From Aspidiotus rigidus (Eukaryota > Arthropoda > Insecta > Hemiptera > Diaspididae), in the NCBI GenBank assembly GCA_035079385.1, contig JAVHKY010000074.1, positions 620,001-684,000 on the forward strand: a stretch of DNA of 64,000 nucleotides, in the 5' to 3' direction. The translations under genes were made by a program, and so were the position numbers. Below are positions 9,346-22,370 of this stretch, piece by piece. How positions within the stretch are numbered: position 1 is the first letter of the stretch; each line of letters opens with the position of its first letter. Under the pieces are notes generated by a model, which was not told the origin of the DNA, did not search any database, and saw only the letters and a list, made by a program, of their open reading frames with translations.

Positions 9346-11340
9346 GTAAGTTGACACACACACAAACACACTAAATATTTCCTTAAATAGGTCTCTTCTG
9401 GGCTAGACTGAAGAAAAATTGAGGAGATGAATTATTCAAGTATTTTGAGCCTTCTTCCAGTCTGAGCTCAAAGCCTTGAAGACTCATGGAACTTGATTTG
9501 ACCCTCTTCTCATTCGTTCATTCGGCCTCACAAATATACTTTCAATTGAAACAGAAGAAACTCGGGTGAAGATTATCAGTTTGGTAAACCCATATAAGTT
9601 CCTTACTACCAGGCCATTGAAAACTCCCTCTCGAATGCGATGAACGTATCTCTTACAATATTTCACTCCCATTGCCTCAAATACACCTTTCAGTTGCAGC
9701 TTAACGGCAGACGTGAGTCTGATACAGGTTTCTGTCTAAGACTGGTACTTAATTTTGCAAGAAATTAAAATTCTAAAAATTGGACAATCAACCGGAAATC
9801 ACTCAGATATAAGATGAAAATTCAAACGAGGTATTAAGTATCTTAAAACTGTTACGTCTGATGGTCAAATTTTGAGATTGCGACGTTAGATATACTATAT
9901 TATAATACAAATACATAAACATAAGAATATATTATTTTTTATAACTTATGCAGTAAAAAATAGCGCTGCTGCAACATTTTACCCACCGAGGGAAGAGAAC
10001 GTTATCTTCGCTGATTTTTAACCAGGATTAGACATTTCAGATCAATCAGCGACCCGTATCCAAAGGTACTCCCTTGTCACTAAAAATTTGTATCCCGCTA
10101 CACTTTTGTTAAAATGTCGCGAATAATCACGCGACAAGAAATTTTATCTACTTCAGTATACCATTTATTATTGAAATTTTCTAGCGTATATCAAATTGAT
10201 ACGGCTCGGCTGTGTCTGGCGACATAAATTCAACGCTTCTTCTAGATTTTCATTAACGAGCCAATAATATCGTGTATATATACGCAGTTGAGTAATAATT
10301 CATTTCTGACGGCTAATACGAGTATACGCGGCGATTTGCGTATGCTATTTCTACGACGACTCTCTTAGGAGAATAAACGTGTTATAATTTGAATACCATT
10401 TTAAACGAATCGCTGGATTCCAGTCGCCTATACGAGTCGCGTACTATAAAAATTCTTAAGACTATTTTTCTTATTTAATTTACACATTTCTTTCTGGAGC
10501 AAACGATACAAAGAAGAGATGATAGTTTAAATGAATGAACATCGAGAGAGAGAAAAAAAATACGAAATCAAATTTATGTGAATTTGTACGCAATAGTGTA
10601 AGATTCGTAATAATTCATCCCACCTCCCCTCAACTCTAATGAAGTTATCAACCCGCGACGTCATCACCCCTAACTTTGAGACATATCTCTAAATTGGTAT
10701 GAAAGTGCATTTCTGAAGTAAATTAGTTCCTTAAGCACCCGTTAGGCCAAATACACCTTCATCATTCTTAGCCTACGCATACAGTCTAGTTTATCCTAAA
10801 CCTAATTCGAAGTGCTGCAGCGAGGAGAGATCGGAAGAGGTACCTAAAGTATAAGGCGGTATAGTATGGGAGAGAAATGAAAAATTTGAAAGAACACTTG
10901 AATGAAGCAGATTTGGCTTCCTGACATCCCATAAAGGATGTCCACGTAACACACTTTTACAATTTTATTTCTGTAATTCCTTTGATATTGGTAATAATCA
11001 GAGCCCGGATTCCTCCGTATTTGCCGAATCATTTTAGTGCATCCGAAAAGCATGAAAATGATATAGAAGTACGTATTGGGACTAGTAGAGGCTAGGGGAA
11101 AAAATGGGTGGGATTTTTTCGCACGAAATGAAAAGTCCGAAATCACGAGAAAAAAAAAGTCTTTAAGCGGTTAAGAATCATTTCACGAAAAAAAAATAAA
11201 AGTGAACATTAAAAAGGGTACATGAACATAAAAAACGTACATTGAACAAAAAAACAAAAACATCACGAAAAATCAAAAATTTTAACCGAAAAATTAATGT
11301 AAACAAAAGAAAGCATACGCTTCAATTATAAAATGAGTTG
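9346..11340. other. Intron sequence after the 9141-9345 exon
   Basis: Non-coding, AT-rich. No transposon protein is recognised. The segment 9890-10620 is free of obvious repeats. Confidence 0.4.
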
Positions 11341-11349
11341 AAGACTAAA

Positions 11350-11810
11350 AAATCATTCTATGATTTTAGTATTGCACCACAAGAGCGCATTTTGCTTAAC
11401 TCGGCCTGCCACGTTTTCTTTTTTGGCCAAGTGGTAATGTTTTCGCTTCAGGTGGCACTCATAGTAGCTTCAATCGAATGCACATCCCTACCGTATGCTT
11501 ACACTGCAAACTCTTCAAAAAAGGGGGAACATGTACATTTTGATTCCCGCAAATTTCCTCTGTTGATGACTTTGGTCCAGACATAAAATTTACAGGCTTT
11601 GAAATCGTCGAACATTTGCCACCTGCCATCGCCTCTCAAAAATTTGAACAGTTCTTTTCCCCAAATACATTTGTTACTGCTTCCTGCTGCCACGAAGTAC
11701 TCCATACAACTTTCCTCCTCGTGGAGGGCGTTGCAGAATTGCTTTATCAGCTGCAGCCTACTGATAAGCGGCAGTCCATGGCGGCAACGAAATATCTGGT
11801 ATGTTGACGA
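11350..11810 (-). pseudogene. MULE transposase C-terminal fragment with SWIM zinc finger
   Basis: Across a frameshift the - strand shows WQMFDDFKACKFYVW, then SKCTCSPFF, then CKHTVGMCIRLKLL, which make up a SWIM zinc finger (CxC...CxH). It then reads VPPEAKTLPLGQKRKRGRPS and ends in CALVVQY. The closing PLGQKRKRGRP tail is the same as in the fragments at 4.0 and 55 kb. Stops lie in frame before VPPEAK and after GRPS. This is a decayed copy of a Mutator-like DNA transposon; the catalytic core is not present. Confidence 0.75.
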
Positions 11811-11829
11811 ATGGAGTGCTGTTTTTTGA

Positions 11830-12600
11830 ATGTGGATTTCGTTTTTCTGACCACTGCCTGACTATGTCTAAAATTTCATTTAAAAATTGGCCGACGGGCA
11901 AGCGTTCATTCCTTATTTTTTATTTATTAATTTTTTGTGAAAACACTCTGAAAATTTCTTGTATTTTTTTTTTTTTTTTTCGTGAGCATACTCCAAAATT
12001 TTGTCCGCTGTACTTTTTGTTACCACCACTTGTTATTTCGTTATTTTGGATGATTTTTTCGTGCTGTTGTTTTTCGTTCAAACGCCTTTTCTTTTCGTGC
12101 AGTTTAATATTCCCCCAAAAAAATTATTTTGCCGAAAATTGCCGAAAATGGAATAGATGCCAAAAACTGGGGTTTAAAGCCGAACAAGGCCGAAAATGAT
12201 CATTTTATTAAATATCGTCTATAATTATAAAAGTTCGGACAAAATTTGCTTAATTTTGCTTCAAATTCAGCGATTTTGATGAAAAAATTTTGATGAAAAT
12301 TGGGCAGTTTTTTGTGAGGATATTATTTTTAGTTCCAAGTTAAAATATTACAAATTTTTATTGAAAAATTACTAGGATTTTTTATTGATCAATTTAATCC
12401 CCAAAAATCGTTTATTTTGGTCAAAATCACGCAATTTTGGTCGTAAATTGAATAATTCTGGTCGTAAATTTGTAAAAGCACTGAAAACGCATGTTTTTCC
12501 CATTTTTTTTAAATGCCGGGTAATGCCAAAAATGCAACATCAAGTGCTCATTTTTAGTGTCGAAAAATCCGGGTTCTGGTAATAATTTTATGTTTCTATT
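11830..12600. repeat. Dispersed AT-rich repeat, inverted copy near 30.5 kb
   Basis: The segment around 12160-12205 (TTTAAAGCCGAACAAGGCCGAAAATGA, interrupted) matches the reverse complement of about 30535-30590. The T-rich, TTTTGGTC-rich sequence after it resembles the sequence on the other side of that copy. No coding capacity was found and the element class is unknown. Confidence 0.45.
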
Positions 12601-13330
12601 TTGAGGAATTTGATTTATTATAAATATTTTAATTAATCGACTTCTTTCAATTTATTTTATTTCAAAAATATTACTTATAATAATTTTCTTTTATTCATTT
12701 AATAATTTTACATTATCAATAAATCTTGAAATCCTTCAAATTTAAATAATTATATTGATCAAATTGATTTAAATCCTTTATTTACTCTTAAAGATATATT
12801 TATATCATTCATATTTTTATACATTTTTCAAAATAATAATTAGTACAATTTTGCCAGTGTAATTTCGATCAAATAATAATATTTAAAACTCCCAATCATA
12901 TTGAACCAGAAAGATTTTCTTATTTTTTTTATTGAATTTTACGATGAATTAATAGAATATTATGAGACTTAGGTATTTAACAATAAAATGAATCATCCTA
13001 TTTTCTTTATCATATTATTTAAATGAATCAAAACTTTTTAATAATAAATATAATTTATCAAGAAAAGTTTTTATTTATATTTTAGTATTATATCAATGAT
13101 TTTAATTTATTTTCAAAAAATGATAGTTATCAATAAAATTATAAAATAAAAATTATTAGAATATAAAAATACAAAAAATAGTATTTGTTTTCATATAATC
13201 TTTACATTTAAATCATAAAGAAAACAAATAATAAGTATACGAATTCATGAAACTAATAACAAAAATAATAAATTATAAAATTCGGAAAAATTACTTTTGA
13301 AAAAATATTAAAATTTTGATAGAATGACGA
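12600..13330. other. Extremely AT-rich intron block
   Basis: About 700 bases are composed almost only of A and T, with short ATAATTT-type runs and very few G or C. Translation in the standard code gives no recognisable protein, and no mitochondrial gene was recognised. It may be an AT-rich satellite remnant or a matrix-attachment-like region. Confidence 0.5.
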
Positions 13331-13339
13331 AACCTTCAA

Positions 13340-14462
13340 TTCCCCTTCATTAACTGGTTATTGAAAATTTTCTATTTTTCTCACATAAACCGCCATAGTT
13401 TAGGTACCTCTACTGTTGAAAAAAACATGCACGTTATCAGCGATCCTGACGGATACTCCGTTCAGATATACAATTCCACCTCTATAGTATCCGGCTATCC
13501 GTCAGAACCCACTTCGCCAAGTTCAGCCCTTTCTAACAGTATTACAGGATCAGCCAAGTTTAAGTATCTTCATCCAGTCACTCAACCTGCGCCTCAGCCT
13601 AGTTGAGCCTTAGGAAACAGTATTTTTAAATCCCTCATCTCTGAACAGGATCCGGCAAAACCTTTCAAATTAAGCCGTCCACTTCCCTCGTGCTACACAA
13701 ACAATCTAAAGCCATAATCTCTAGAAACAACGTCAGAATTACTCTCATCTTTATAGTACTCTTTCATAGTGATAGTGTACCAAATTGGGTTCGGAATCTG
13801 TTCTGATGAATGGTTTCCTCTCCCTTAAGGGCCGCAGGTTTAAATCCAGCCGAGAAGAGTTAGAAATTCGTTTATATACGTATATTATCTTTCCTCGTGC
13901 AATTTTTTTACACAAAAAATCAAGTCCTGAAACCTCGATAAAAGACCACGATACTGGTTGCAGTGTATCACAACTTACAAGATTTATTTTCATTCTGATG
14001 TAACGTGCTGGAAAATGTAAGTAAGGTTCTTAAATGTTGTGTGAAGTGAAAAAGTCACAGCGAAGTGGCTGATATACGATAGGTACCCCATTTTATTTTT
14101 TCAACACTACTTGTACTTAAGTAGTGCAGAGCTTCCCTTTTTCTTGTAAAAATTACTCGTCGGAGAGGAGTTAATATAATGTCAAGTCGCAAGAAAAAAA
14201 CAACCCCTTGAGACGTTTACTTATTTAATGAACGCCGAACCTCCAGGAGAGAAGGATGGGGAAGAGTAAATGAGAGCACAATGTAAAAGGCGGAAGAGAA
14301 TCCGCAAAAAGTAAGAACGCTTATAGAATATACCGCACTTCGGTAACACTTCGTGAACCCCTTCTTTTTCTAGTTCAACTTTTGAAATGATCTTCCCTTT
14401 TGATATTAAATTACCGTACTAATATTTCGAGATGTGTTCTTATTTATCGATGTGGCTTGCAG
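13340..14462. other. Intron sequence up to the TONDU exon
   Basis: An open frame at 13361-13606 (ending TQPAPQPS) has coding-like codon use but no family I recognise; it may be a retrotransposon gag remnant. At 13836-13851 AGGTTTAAATCCAGCC resembles an RNA polymerase III B box, so a tRNA-derived SINE is possible, though no A box is clear. The stretch ends in the acceptor TGGCTTGCAG (14453-14462). Confidence 0.35.
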
Positions 14463-14669
14463 GTGAGCGACGAGAAACGGTAGTCGCAAATGAAGACGAC
14501 GATGAAGATGCTGGTTCGACTAGCAGCAATAGCAGAGCTCAGTATGTGTCCGCAAATTGCGTCGTTTTCACTCATTATTCTGGAGATGTGGCGGCCGTTG
14601 TCGACGAACATTTTACCAGGGCGTTAAACTATGCTTCCGATCTTAAGAATAATGTTGCTAATACCAAAG
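14463..14669 (+). CDS. vg: vestigial, TONDU (Vg) domain exon
   Basis: Acceptor CTTGCAG ends at 14462 and donor GTAAGT begins at 14670. The exon enters in phase 1, completing a Gly codon with base 9345, and leaves in phase 1. It encodes an acidic, serine-rich lead (NEDDDEDAGSTSSNS) and then RAQYVSANCVVFTHYSGD, VVDEHFTRALNY and ASDLKNN. VSANCVVFTHY followed by VDEHFxRALNY is the TONDU motif, which is found in Vestigial and vertebrate Vestigial-like proteins and docks onto Scalloped/TEAD to form the active transcription factor in the nucleus. No residue of the motif looks broken. This exon is the firmest evidence for the gene. Confidence 0.97.
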
Positions 14670-14842
14670 GTAAGTCTTGAAATTCTTTCTTAGATTTTTC
14701 TAAAAGATCAATCTTACTCTTCTCCTTTATAAGAGTTTTTCTCACTCGTATGCTCAAACCGCAATATATCTGAACCAAAGTTTCTCCTTATGATGTGATA
14801 TTTTGTAGAAGTACGTTGAAATTATATTTAAATTACAAATCC

Positions 14843-15511
14843 ACCCTCAGAAAAATCACGGATAAATCTCCCCTACCAGCTTCAGATTTCAAAAATCACT
14901 TCCGCTCTCTCATTACCCAACAATGGCATTCATCTTGGAAAACTCAACCTCTCAATAAACTTCTCCGCATAAAAAAGGACCCCATACCTTGGGCAAGCTC
15001 CAATAGAAATTCACGAAGAGAAGAAGTCATCCTCACTAGATTAAGAATAGGTCACACTCGCATAACACACTCTCACTTAACCAATCCTTACATATTATCT
15101 CCTCCATCTTGCCCATACTGTAAAGAAGAATATCTCACAACTGACCATATGTTTTCATGCTCTCATCTCCAATCACTTCGCTCATCACTACAGGTCTCTT
15201 CCTCCATCTTACAAGCTCTCAAAAATGATTGCAATACTGTTACACTGTCACTACAATACTTACGTCTCACTGAATTCTACTCTCTCACCTAACTGTTCTA
15301 CCTCAACAAATTCTTACAACTTAACACAAAATACGTTAATAATATATAAATCTGTCAAAAATATTCATTTTATCATTCTATTATCTATTTAATTATTTAT
15401 AAAATGTATTTCTCCCGCCATATTACATACCTAAAATAACTTGTAATCCGTCGAGTAAATAGCCCAATAGGTAGCTGAAATGCTCGTTAAAATAAATAAA
15501 AAAAAAAAAAA
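14843..15511 (+). mobile_element. 5'-truncated jockey-like retrotransposon with target duplication
   Basis: The + strand encodes the C-terminal end of a non-LTR polyprotein: ITDKSPLPASDFKNHF, then WASSNRNSRREEVILTRLRIGHTRITHSHL, CPYC and TDHMFSCSHL (zinc-knuckle-like), ending at a TAA at 15290-15292. A 3' untranslated region and a poly-A run (about 15494-15514) follow. The 13 bases AAATTACAAATCC occur before the insert (14830-14842) and right after the poly-A (to about 15524), a clear target-site duplication. The insertion is inside the large vg intron, about 170 bases after the TONDU exon. Confidence 0.9.
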
Positions 15512-15524
15512 AAATTACAAATCC

Positions 15525-16960
15525 TCGCGCCAATTAAGAACTGATGAATTTAAGGTGGAGAAAACTTTTCAAATCCTCTGATGACTTTACGATCTCAATA
15601 ATTATGTACATAGATAATTTTTTCCTAGGAATTACACCTGATAGCAGGTATCTAAACGAGCGAGGCTGAGCATAATTCTACAATTCGGTCGCCATATTGG
15701 ATTTTTAGATCTCATAAAAAATGAATTAAATTTTGAGAGTTTGAAACTCATAAAACTCCCCTCTGGAATTTTGCCGATATTGACTAGCGTATTTTCTAAA
15801 TTTTCTGCTTTTCCGTCATCACAGACTTTTCGCACCCGATGAACTATGTTGATGACTATTAAAATTTTAGGGCCATGTTCCCGAGTGGGTTCACTCGCTT
15901 TCCTCCATTTCAACGTGAATAGATTTTGGGAACATTGACAAAGGTTTTGCAAAGATCTTTAGATAAATATAATATTGACAAACTAGCCAAGGAGAGAGAA
16001 AGAGAGAGCGTGGCGTAGCCCTTGCCTACCAATACCTATTCTGAATCACATAGGGTAGCATAATGTACTAATAATTGCACAATCTATGGCGTCATCAGAG
16101 GAGAACTGAATGTATGTAGGTCAAGGTCAATATGTATGACCGTGATGATACGAATCCAGGAATCGTAGATCAAGAGCTAACGCTTCTCTTCTAGCTGAGG
16201 GCGACGCGACGGCCCCTTGTTCAGAGCCTTCATGTACTTTTTGATGAAAAATATTGTATTGTTAGCCAACTCCATTCCATTTCTCATGTATGCGACACAT
16301 TCTCATTGAACTCGATAGTTCAACGCATTCACATACTTTTCACACATCATCAATCATCAATTAGGGTAGCTGTCTCTTCCTTGACATATTAATCTCCCAG
16401 AGAACGACAAGATTGATGATATCGCTAAAAATTCTTCACATTCTGTTAAAATATCAGATCCCTCACTTATTCCTCATTTATCTATCCCTACATTCTACCT
16501 TAAAACTGTTAGCAGCCTCCAATTCTTGGTTCTCGTTGGCAAGAACTTGAATCAGTCAGAAAGGAACTGGTCTGCTGGATTTCCTCTAGTAGAACCTCCC
16601 GGCGAGAAGAAATCATTTTCTTTCTTCTGTAGCCTCACCTATTCATATTTCTTCATTGGTCTTTCCTGAGCTCTTTATCTGGACAACTCCCTAATTTTCA
16701 AAATGTCTGTCATTTTCCCTCTGCTCTCACAACGAATTATCACCACCTGTAACTGCGATCTTTCGGGTAGTTCTTACCCCCCCCCCCCCTTCGGATATAT
16801 TTCACCTGTATAAGATACACAATTTGAAGAGAATATAACGGGACTGCTCTTTCAACTCGGAGGATACCGATATTTGGTTGACTCAAGGTCAAGAGGTTCA
16901 CTGTGATTGATGTACTTTTTTTTATAAGCTCTTGACTGCACTCTGGTTATAAGGGTGATG
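15525..16960. other. Intron sequence with a faint non-LTR remnant
   Basis: Mostly unassigned. On the + strand near 16550-16630 the translation ELVCWISSSRTSRREEIIF resembles the WASSNRNSRREEV segment of the jockey-like element at 15000, so a heavily decayed second copy is likely. A C homopolymer lies near 16778-16790. A match to the Mad consensus (GCCGTCGC on the - strand) is at 16206-16213. Confidence 0.4.
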
Positions 16961-18060
16961 ATGAATCGATTTCAGATGGATGTAATTTGCTATTTTCCAT
17001 GTTTTAGATAGATGGGAGGTTATCGGCGAGAGTTGTTTCGATGGGTGGTGAAATTTGATGGGTAAGGCGGAAAGAAGTTAAAGATGGGCATGCGAAAATG
17101 TAGGTGACTGTGAGAAGGGAGTCGAAATTACAATTTGTGCATGAGAGCGGGAGAAGATGAGCTTGTATGAATCGCGTATGAGCAATTCGGAGATGTGACG
17201 CGGGATTCTTGGTAAGATGAAGCCCGCACGAATGTTAACGGCTTTGATTGGGCTTATTTGTTTGAGAGAAGAAGACGAGAGTTGATTCGTGGAAGTCTTG
17301 TGGCAGTTTTGGTGGCGAAGTCGACTTTTTTATACATTGTAAGTTGCCACTAAGGCGGATAAGGAGTGAGTGGCGATCAGAAAAGTGCGGTTTGGTGGGA
17401 AAGGGAAGGTTAGTATTGTTTCTAGACATTGAGAGAGGACTTGAACTTTCGCCGTTAAAATTGATACTGAGTTACGGTGTCGATGAGAAAAGATTTTGTT
17501 GCCAATGGAAAACGCGAAGCTAACTTGGTTTCTGATTTTTGATCCATCTGTGAAACAAATGGTAATGTTGGGAAAAGAGTCCAAGGGATAATATGGGAAA
17601 TACGAGGACTAAGTAATGGAAGTAAATTTTTTTGTGCAGGAATGGATGAGAAATTAGAGCATGTTGTTGAAAGTATTGCGATAAGTATGACTATTTGGGG
17701 TGGAATTAAAGAAAATATTGTGAGCTGGCGTTTAAGGAAATTGTAAGACAGAGATGAGAAGTCTGACAGTTGAGTAAGGTCGACGAAAATGTAGAGGGGG
17801 ATAACTTGATTTGGCGGCTAGACTTGCGGAAAGCGCCCGTCCAAATACAATGGCAGAATTTTGATCTGTGCCCGGAAGTGAGGGATGTGATGAGGGTGCG
17901 CGTTCATATATAGGTGATCCATAATCTAAGATGGATTAGATTAAGATATGGGAGAAGGAAAGTAGAACTTTACGGTTGCAACCGGTGGAAGAACGGGATA
18001 TTTATTTCAAAACATTTGAAGCGCTGCGGCTTTTTGGCTTCAATGTACGGTAGCCATGAG
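16960..18060 (-). pseudogene. Jockey-like polyprotein remnant with RNase H
   Basis: The - strand reads ITICFTDGSKIRNQVSFAF, then SIGNKIFSHRHRNSVSILTA and KVQVLSQCLE. The TDGSK start and the later acidic positions are typical of the RNase H domain of jockey/I-type non-LTR elements. Downstream (lower coordinates) come remnants of the region that in the copy at 14.8 kb reads RLRIGHTR; upstream, PLLSPRISHIIPW resembles the linker after the reverse transcriptase. Many stops interrupt all frames. It is an old dead copy. Confidence 0.7.
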
Positions 18061-20390
18061 TGTTAGAGGTAAAAACGGAGGCTAAAGACTACTGTAGATG
18101 AGGAGGAGGGGAGTAAATTGGGGTTTTAGCCGTTCTTTGACGGAAATAACGATTCAGGACTTTAAAGAGACACTCGAAGTCCGTGGTATGATTGCCAGTT
18201 AAGGATGGACAAAATGAAATTTCGTAGGATTCTGTGTGCGCGAAGTTTATTATTTTTCGCATGTGGATGCTTCGGTCATCGACAAATAAAATTGGTTTAT
18301 TGAGGAAAGCGACGTTACTACAAATATAATATGTCATTTATTGCGATTATTAGAAGTGTTCCACTGAGGGGTGACCCTTAAGGATTTTAGAATGGATGTA
18401 AACAAAATGGAGTTGATTTGCTACTTAGTTTTCTCTGTTCCTATTTTTCGAAAATTAAGAATACTCTGCCTGATTAGTATTCTTCGAAAGTTCTCTAAGA
18501 AAATTGCTTCTATCGGCAAAAAAAAATGCGTATCGCTCGTACACAGTTTTAAAAGTTTGCATATGCAAGTGTGACTCACGAAGTGGTCCAATTTGGAATA
18601 TTATAAGGTGTTTATCTCGCGGCGGCTGACGAGAGTATAACGTTGTTAACAAGGTGTTAATAATATGTATACCTGACAAGCGGATCGTGGGATCAGAATA
18701 ACATTCTTCGAATATTTTCTACATAAGTAATAAGACCGCATTCAGTAACGAAGCGTAGTGTATTTAAATTGTATAATAAAGGTTTGAGGAGAGAAAAAAA
18801 AAAACGCTAGTTAACTATAATAAGCAGTGCGCGCGCATTAAAATACGATTATTTCAATAGTCTGTGTGAAAAAAATATGTCTATCGATATTGTGGCGATT
18901 AAAATCGTTTAAAATAGGGGGTGTAAAATGGTTCGCGTATATCATTTATAAATACAGGTAGCTTATTAAATACGGCGAAGCTATCGTTTAAATAATCAAC
19001 ATTCGTGTATTTAGTTCATTATTCTGCGCAGAGAGTCGTAGAATGAGAGAAGAAAAAAAAAATCTTGTAAATTTTATTGAAAAACACGTCGTAATGTTCG
19101 GCAGAAGCCGATAAACGATAAAAACGATCGCGACCGGCTTGTTTACTAAAAGGATGAAGCGGATCCGCGCTAACGAAATCGTGTACGATCAGATTTACGA
19201 GCGGCTTCATCGCGTACAAGTATTTTCGCTTTACACTTTTGCGATATACTGAGAGGCTTTTGCCGGGTCGTGTATCCGAACTCTCCTCGCACCATCGGCG
19301 CGCGGTGGAATCGGAAGTGATGCGAAAGTACTCTCGTATAATACCGAGTGGATTTCTAGCGGAAAGTCGACGATAAAAATGTCGAGAGAGTGACGTCGCC
19401 TCTCAATTCACAGGCATCTTTTCTTGTACATTTGATGTCGCGCGGTTGCCGTGAGAAATTTAGAAACTGAATGAATCCGTAGGTGACTCGTTATTACGAT
19501 ATTACGAAGAATAAACGGAGTTGTCGCATACGCGATGAGTCAAATGTGGACGTGGTGAGAAAAGATGAACCTATACGACGCTGATGGTAGTCTTGTGAAG
19601 CGACTTCTTATAGTTACTTACGAGCTGATGGATGATTTTGATTACCTGCGAGTTTTTTAAAAGTTGTTTAATGAGAGAACATCATTGTAAGAGCGAGTTT
19701 CGAATGCTGCACATTTACACACGAAAGGTACCTACATATACGTACATATTTATGTTGTGAAGAAGCTGTGCACTGTGGGACCGAATGCAAATCTTCAAGA
19801 GAACGTAATTTGATGTTTCGATAGAATCTTCTCAGAGTCGGCTCCTGAACCATCAAAATTTCTTGAAATGTTAATGTAGATCCAGGAGCTACATCAGAAA
19901 GTGAGAAATGAACCTATTATTAAATTATTGCGAAGTGATGCTGGGTAATTTGTAACGTAGAACTCCAAAAAAATACCCAAGAAATTTAGAATCTTAATAA
20001 GAAAAAACAAGCTTAAATATTGTATAATATAAATGTGAATAGGTATCTCTACACGTTTACGACCTATGTATTTGAATGACGACGAAACTTCGTCTACCCT
20101 TACTGATATTTGTATATTGGAAAGGAGTACAGTGGCCAACGGAAGTCGGCGCATCCGTTAGCAGTTTAGCTGCACAATCTTGAAGTTCGTCACAACGTCA
20201 TAAAAATGATGCACCGTGCAAATTGTAGGTTGGGTTCATATTTGGCTCAGGAGCCAGACTTTATGCTTAAAGGACCTCAGAATAATAGCAAACGTCGAAA
20301 ATTGACTACCTCGAAATATAATAATTAAGTGCAGTCCGGCAAATCATTCCTTTCGTTCTTGCTCGTAATGCTCCAGAGAGCGGAGGTATC
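18060..20390. other. Intron sequence, possible regulatory stretch
   Basis: No protein similarity. The segment 18600-19660 is free of repeat and transposon signatures and has more CpG than the surroundings. It contains a Su(H) consensus match CGTGAGAA at 19450-19457. Intronic enhancers of vg under Notch control are known in Drosophila; whether this is one is inference. Confidence 0.35.
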
Positions 20391-20393
20391 GTA

Positions 20394-20815
20394 ATGGAGA
20401 TATGTAGTAGGTTGTACTGCAGCCTTGCAGATAAAATTGGGGCTCCAAAGGCTAAGGGAGAAAACCCTTACAGAAAACCCGGAAACCCACTGCAGTATAA
20501 TTTCTTCCTAGTAGTCGATATGCATAGAGACAGTAACAGATTCGGATGCCGTGACCCCGTCGAACTTTATCCACCATCAATGGACAGAAAGAAAAAGATG
20601 ACAATGGCAAACGTGCCAAGAATGTTGAACATGACAACGAAATGAGAATTGCGACGCGAAACGTGAGATCACTAGCTCAGCCACGGAAAATAGATATGTA
20701 ACGTGATACTGGAAATGAAAAGACTAGGAATAGCAATGCTGGGACTCAGCGAGTGCAGATGGATAGGAAATGACAGAATAAAACACGCCCAGGAGATCAA
20801 GAATAGATATCGGCT
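20394..20815 (+). pseudogene. RTE-like endonuclease N-terminal fragment
   Basis: From about 20642 the + strand reads MRIATRNVRSLAQPRKIDM, then after a frame break EMKRLGIAMLGLSECRWIGN. These are the first two conserved blocks (ATWNVRT..., LGLSExRW) of the apurinic-endonuclease domain at the start of RTE-type non-LTR polyproteins. The catalytic Glu of the second block is present, but the rest of the domain is lost. The frame upstream (20394-20643) may be a leader; it is not recognised. A dead fragment. Confidence 0.65.
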
Positions 20816-20819
20816 GACA

Positions 20820-22370
20820 ATCAGTGTTTCTCATTTGGCTCGAACAGTCAGTCGCCAAGTTGGCCGAAGATGGGGCAAAAGGCGCCGTTCTCACAAAATT
20901 GCCTAGCCACGACTGGGTATCAAATTTTTGAGTCGTTTTGTTTCTGGGAGACGTAATCGTGATTTATCAGGGGGCCTGAATAAATTTGTCCGTGAGCAAA
21001 GGAGGAAGATGGCTGAACTGATGTCATCTGAATGTAAAGTCATTAAGGAAACTTGCAAAAATTACGACTAGAAATCGGAAGGGTGGGGGTAACTAATATT
21101 CGAACGCTTGATGTAAACCAGTATTTCATTTTGTACGACTCGTCTTCAAATAGAGTACAGTTTATGTCAATATTTTTCACCCGCCTATCCCTCTTTACAC
21201 AGCGTCAATTTCTTATTTTTAACGCACTTCGTTCATACGCGGTTATTTCATTTCCGAGGGGTGCAAAAAAGTTCAGTTCGGTAACTAATTCGTTTCCTCG
21301 TTTTTTTTTGTTTTTTTTTTTTTTTTTCTTTCCAAACGAAACGACACCCCAGAAATTTAGAAATGTAATTCATTCGTAAACTAAGTTAGATAAACGGATA
21401 TGTTAATTCCCCTATTTGTGATAGGGCACCGACAGAAGAAATTCTTAGTTTGTCGAAGAGAGAGAGAAAAAAAAAACACATTTCAAGATTTATCTTTGTA
21501 ATTGAAAACGACGTTTAGCGCAGAGTGTACCCGAAAGAACACCCAAAATTGGAGCTAATAATAAATGTACACCGAATCGTCAGGGTTTTTTTTCTCTTTT
21601 GTTGAATTTGTTTTTTTATACATCATCAGTTGAAATGTAACTAATTAGAGGCTTTAGAACTTCAAAATGACGGACTTACAGAGGCAAGTCTTACAGATTA
21701 ATGATCTACCAAATTAAAATTCACCTTCAGATTCGGATCGAAAAATTTCTACCGGTGAATCAAAAAATCATTTTCGGTCAAGTATCTCGCACCTTTCTTC
21801 TGTTTTAAGAGAGTATGAACGTATCAGATTATCACTAGGTAATATTATACCACAGAAGGAGGAATCTAAAGGAGAGTCCTGCCTCTCCTTCTTGACTCGT
21901 CTCAAAGTAGCGAACGTCAGATTTTTTCCAAGACGCCAAACGTCATTCATGAAGTCATTTTCACCTCGAGATTTCGGGACGTAAATTTCGGAATCACCCC
22001 CAGTTTCAAAGTGACGCAAAAAATCAAAACCAACGTCTTTTTTTTGGAGTAAAAAAAAAAAATGATCTTGCAAGACTCCGTCAAATCATGATCGCGAGTT
22101 GGAAAGGGAAGTAGAAAACGTAAGGCTGATGTAGGTGATATAGTGGCAGGAAAAGAAAAAGAAGATAATCGAACGAAGCAACTTACAAGAAGGTATTTTT
22201 TCTATCCCCTTTCTTACCGTGTATTTTTCAAGGTCATACATCAATAATAATATGTAGGTATGATGTACTAGTATATACAGTTTGCTCATCATACGAGTAT
22301 ATATTAGCAAAAAAAGAAGAGGAAACAAGCGATCAAACTGGGATGAGGTTCTCTTCTTCCTCTCCGACCC
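20820..22370. other. Intron sequence, nothing assigned
   Basis: T-rich with a long homopolymeric T tract near 21300-21327. No gene or clear element is visible. An open frame on the - strand (21768-22073) has no recognisable family. Confidence 0.35.

Noticed and set aside
12600..13330. Nuclear copy of mitochondrial DNA
   Set aside because: Composition fits, but no mitochondrial protein or RNA gene could be recognised.
13836..13851. Polymerase III B-box-like sequence
   Set aside because: No matching A box or tRNA cloverleaf; a SINE remains possible but unproven.
21600..21640. CTGATGATG on the - strand
   Set aside because: No GAAA box or stem II partner within the needed distance.
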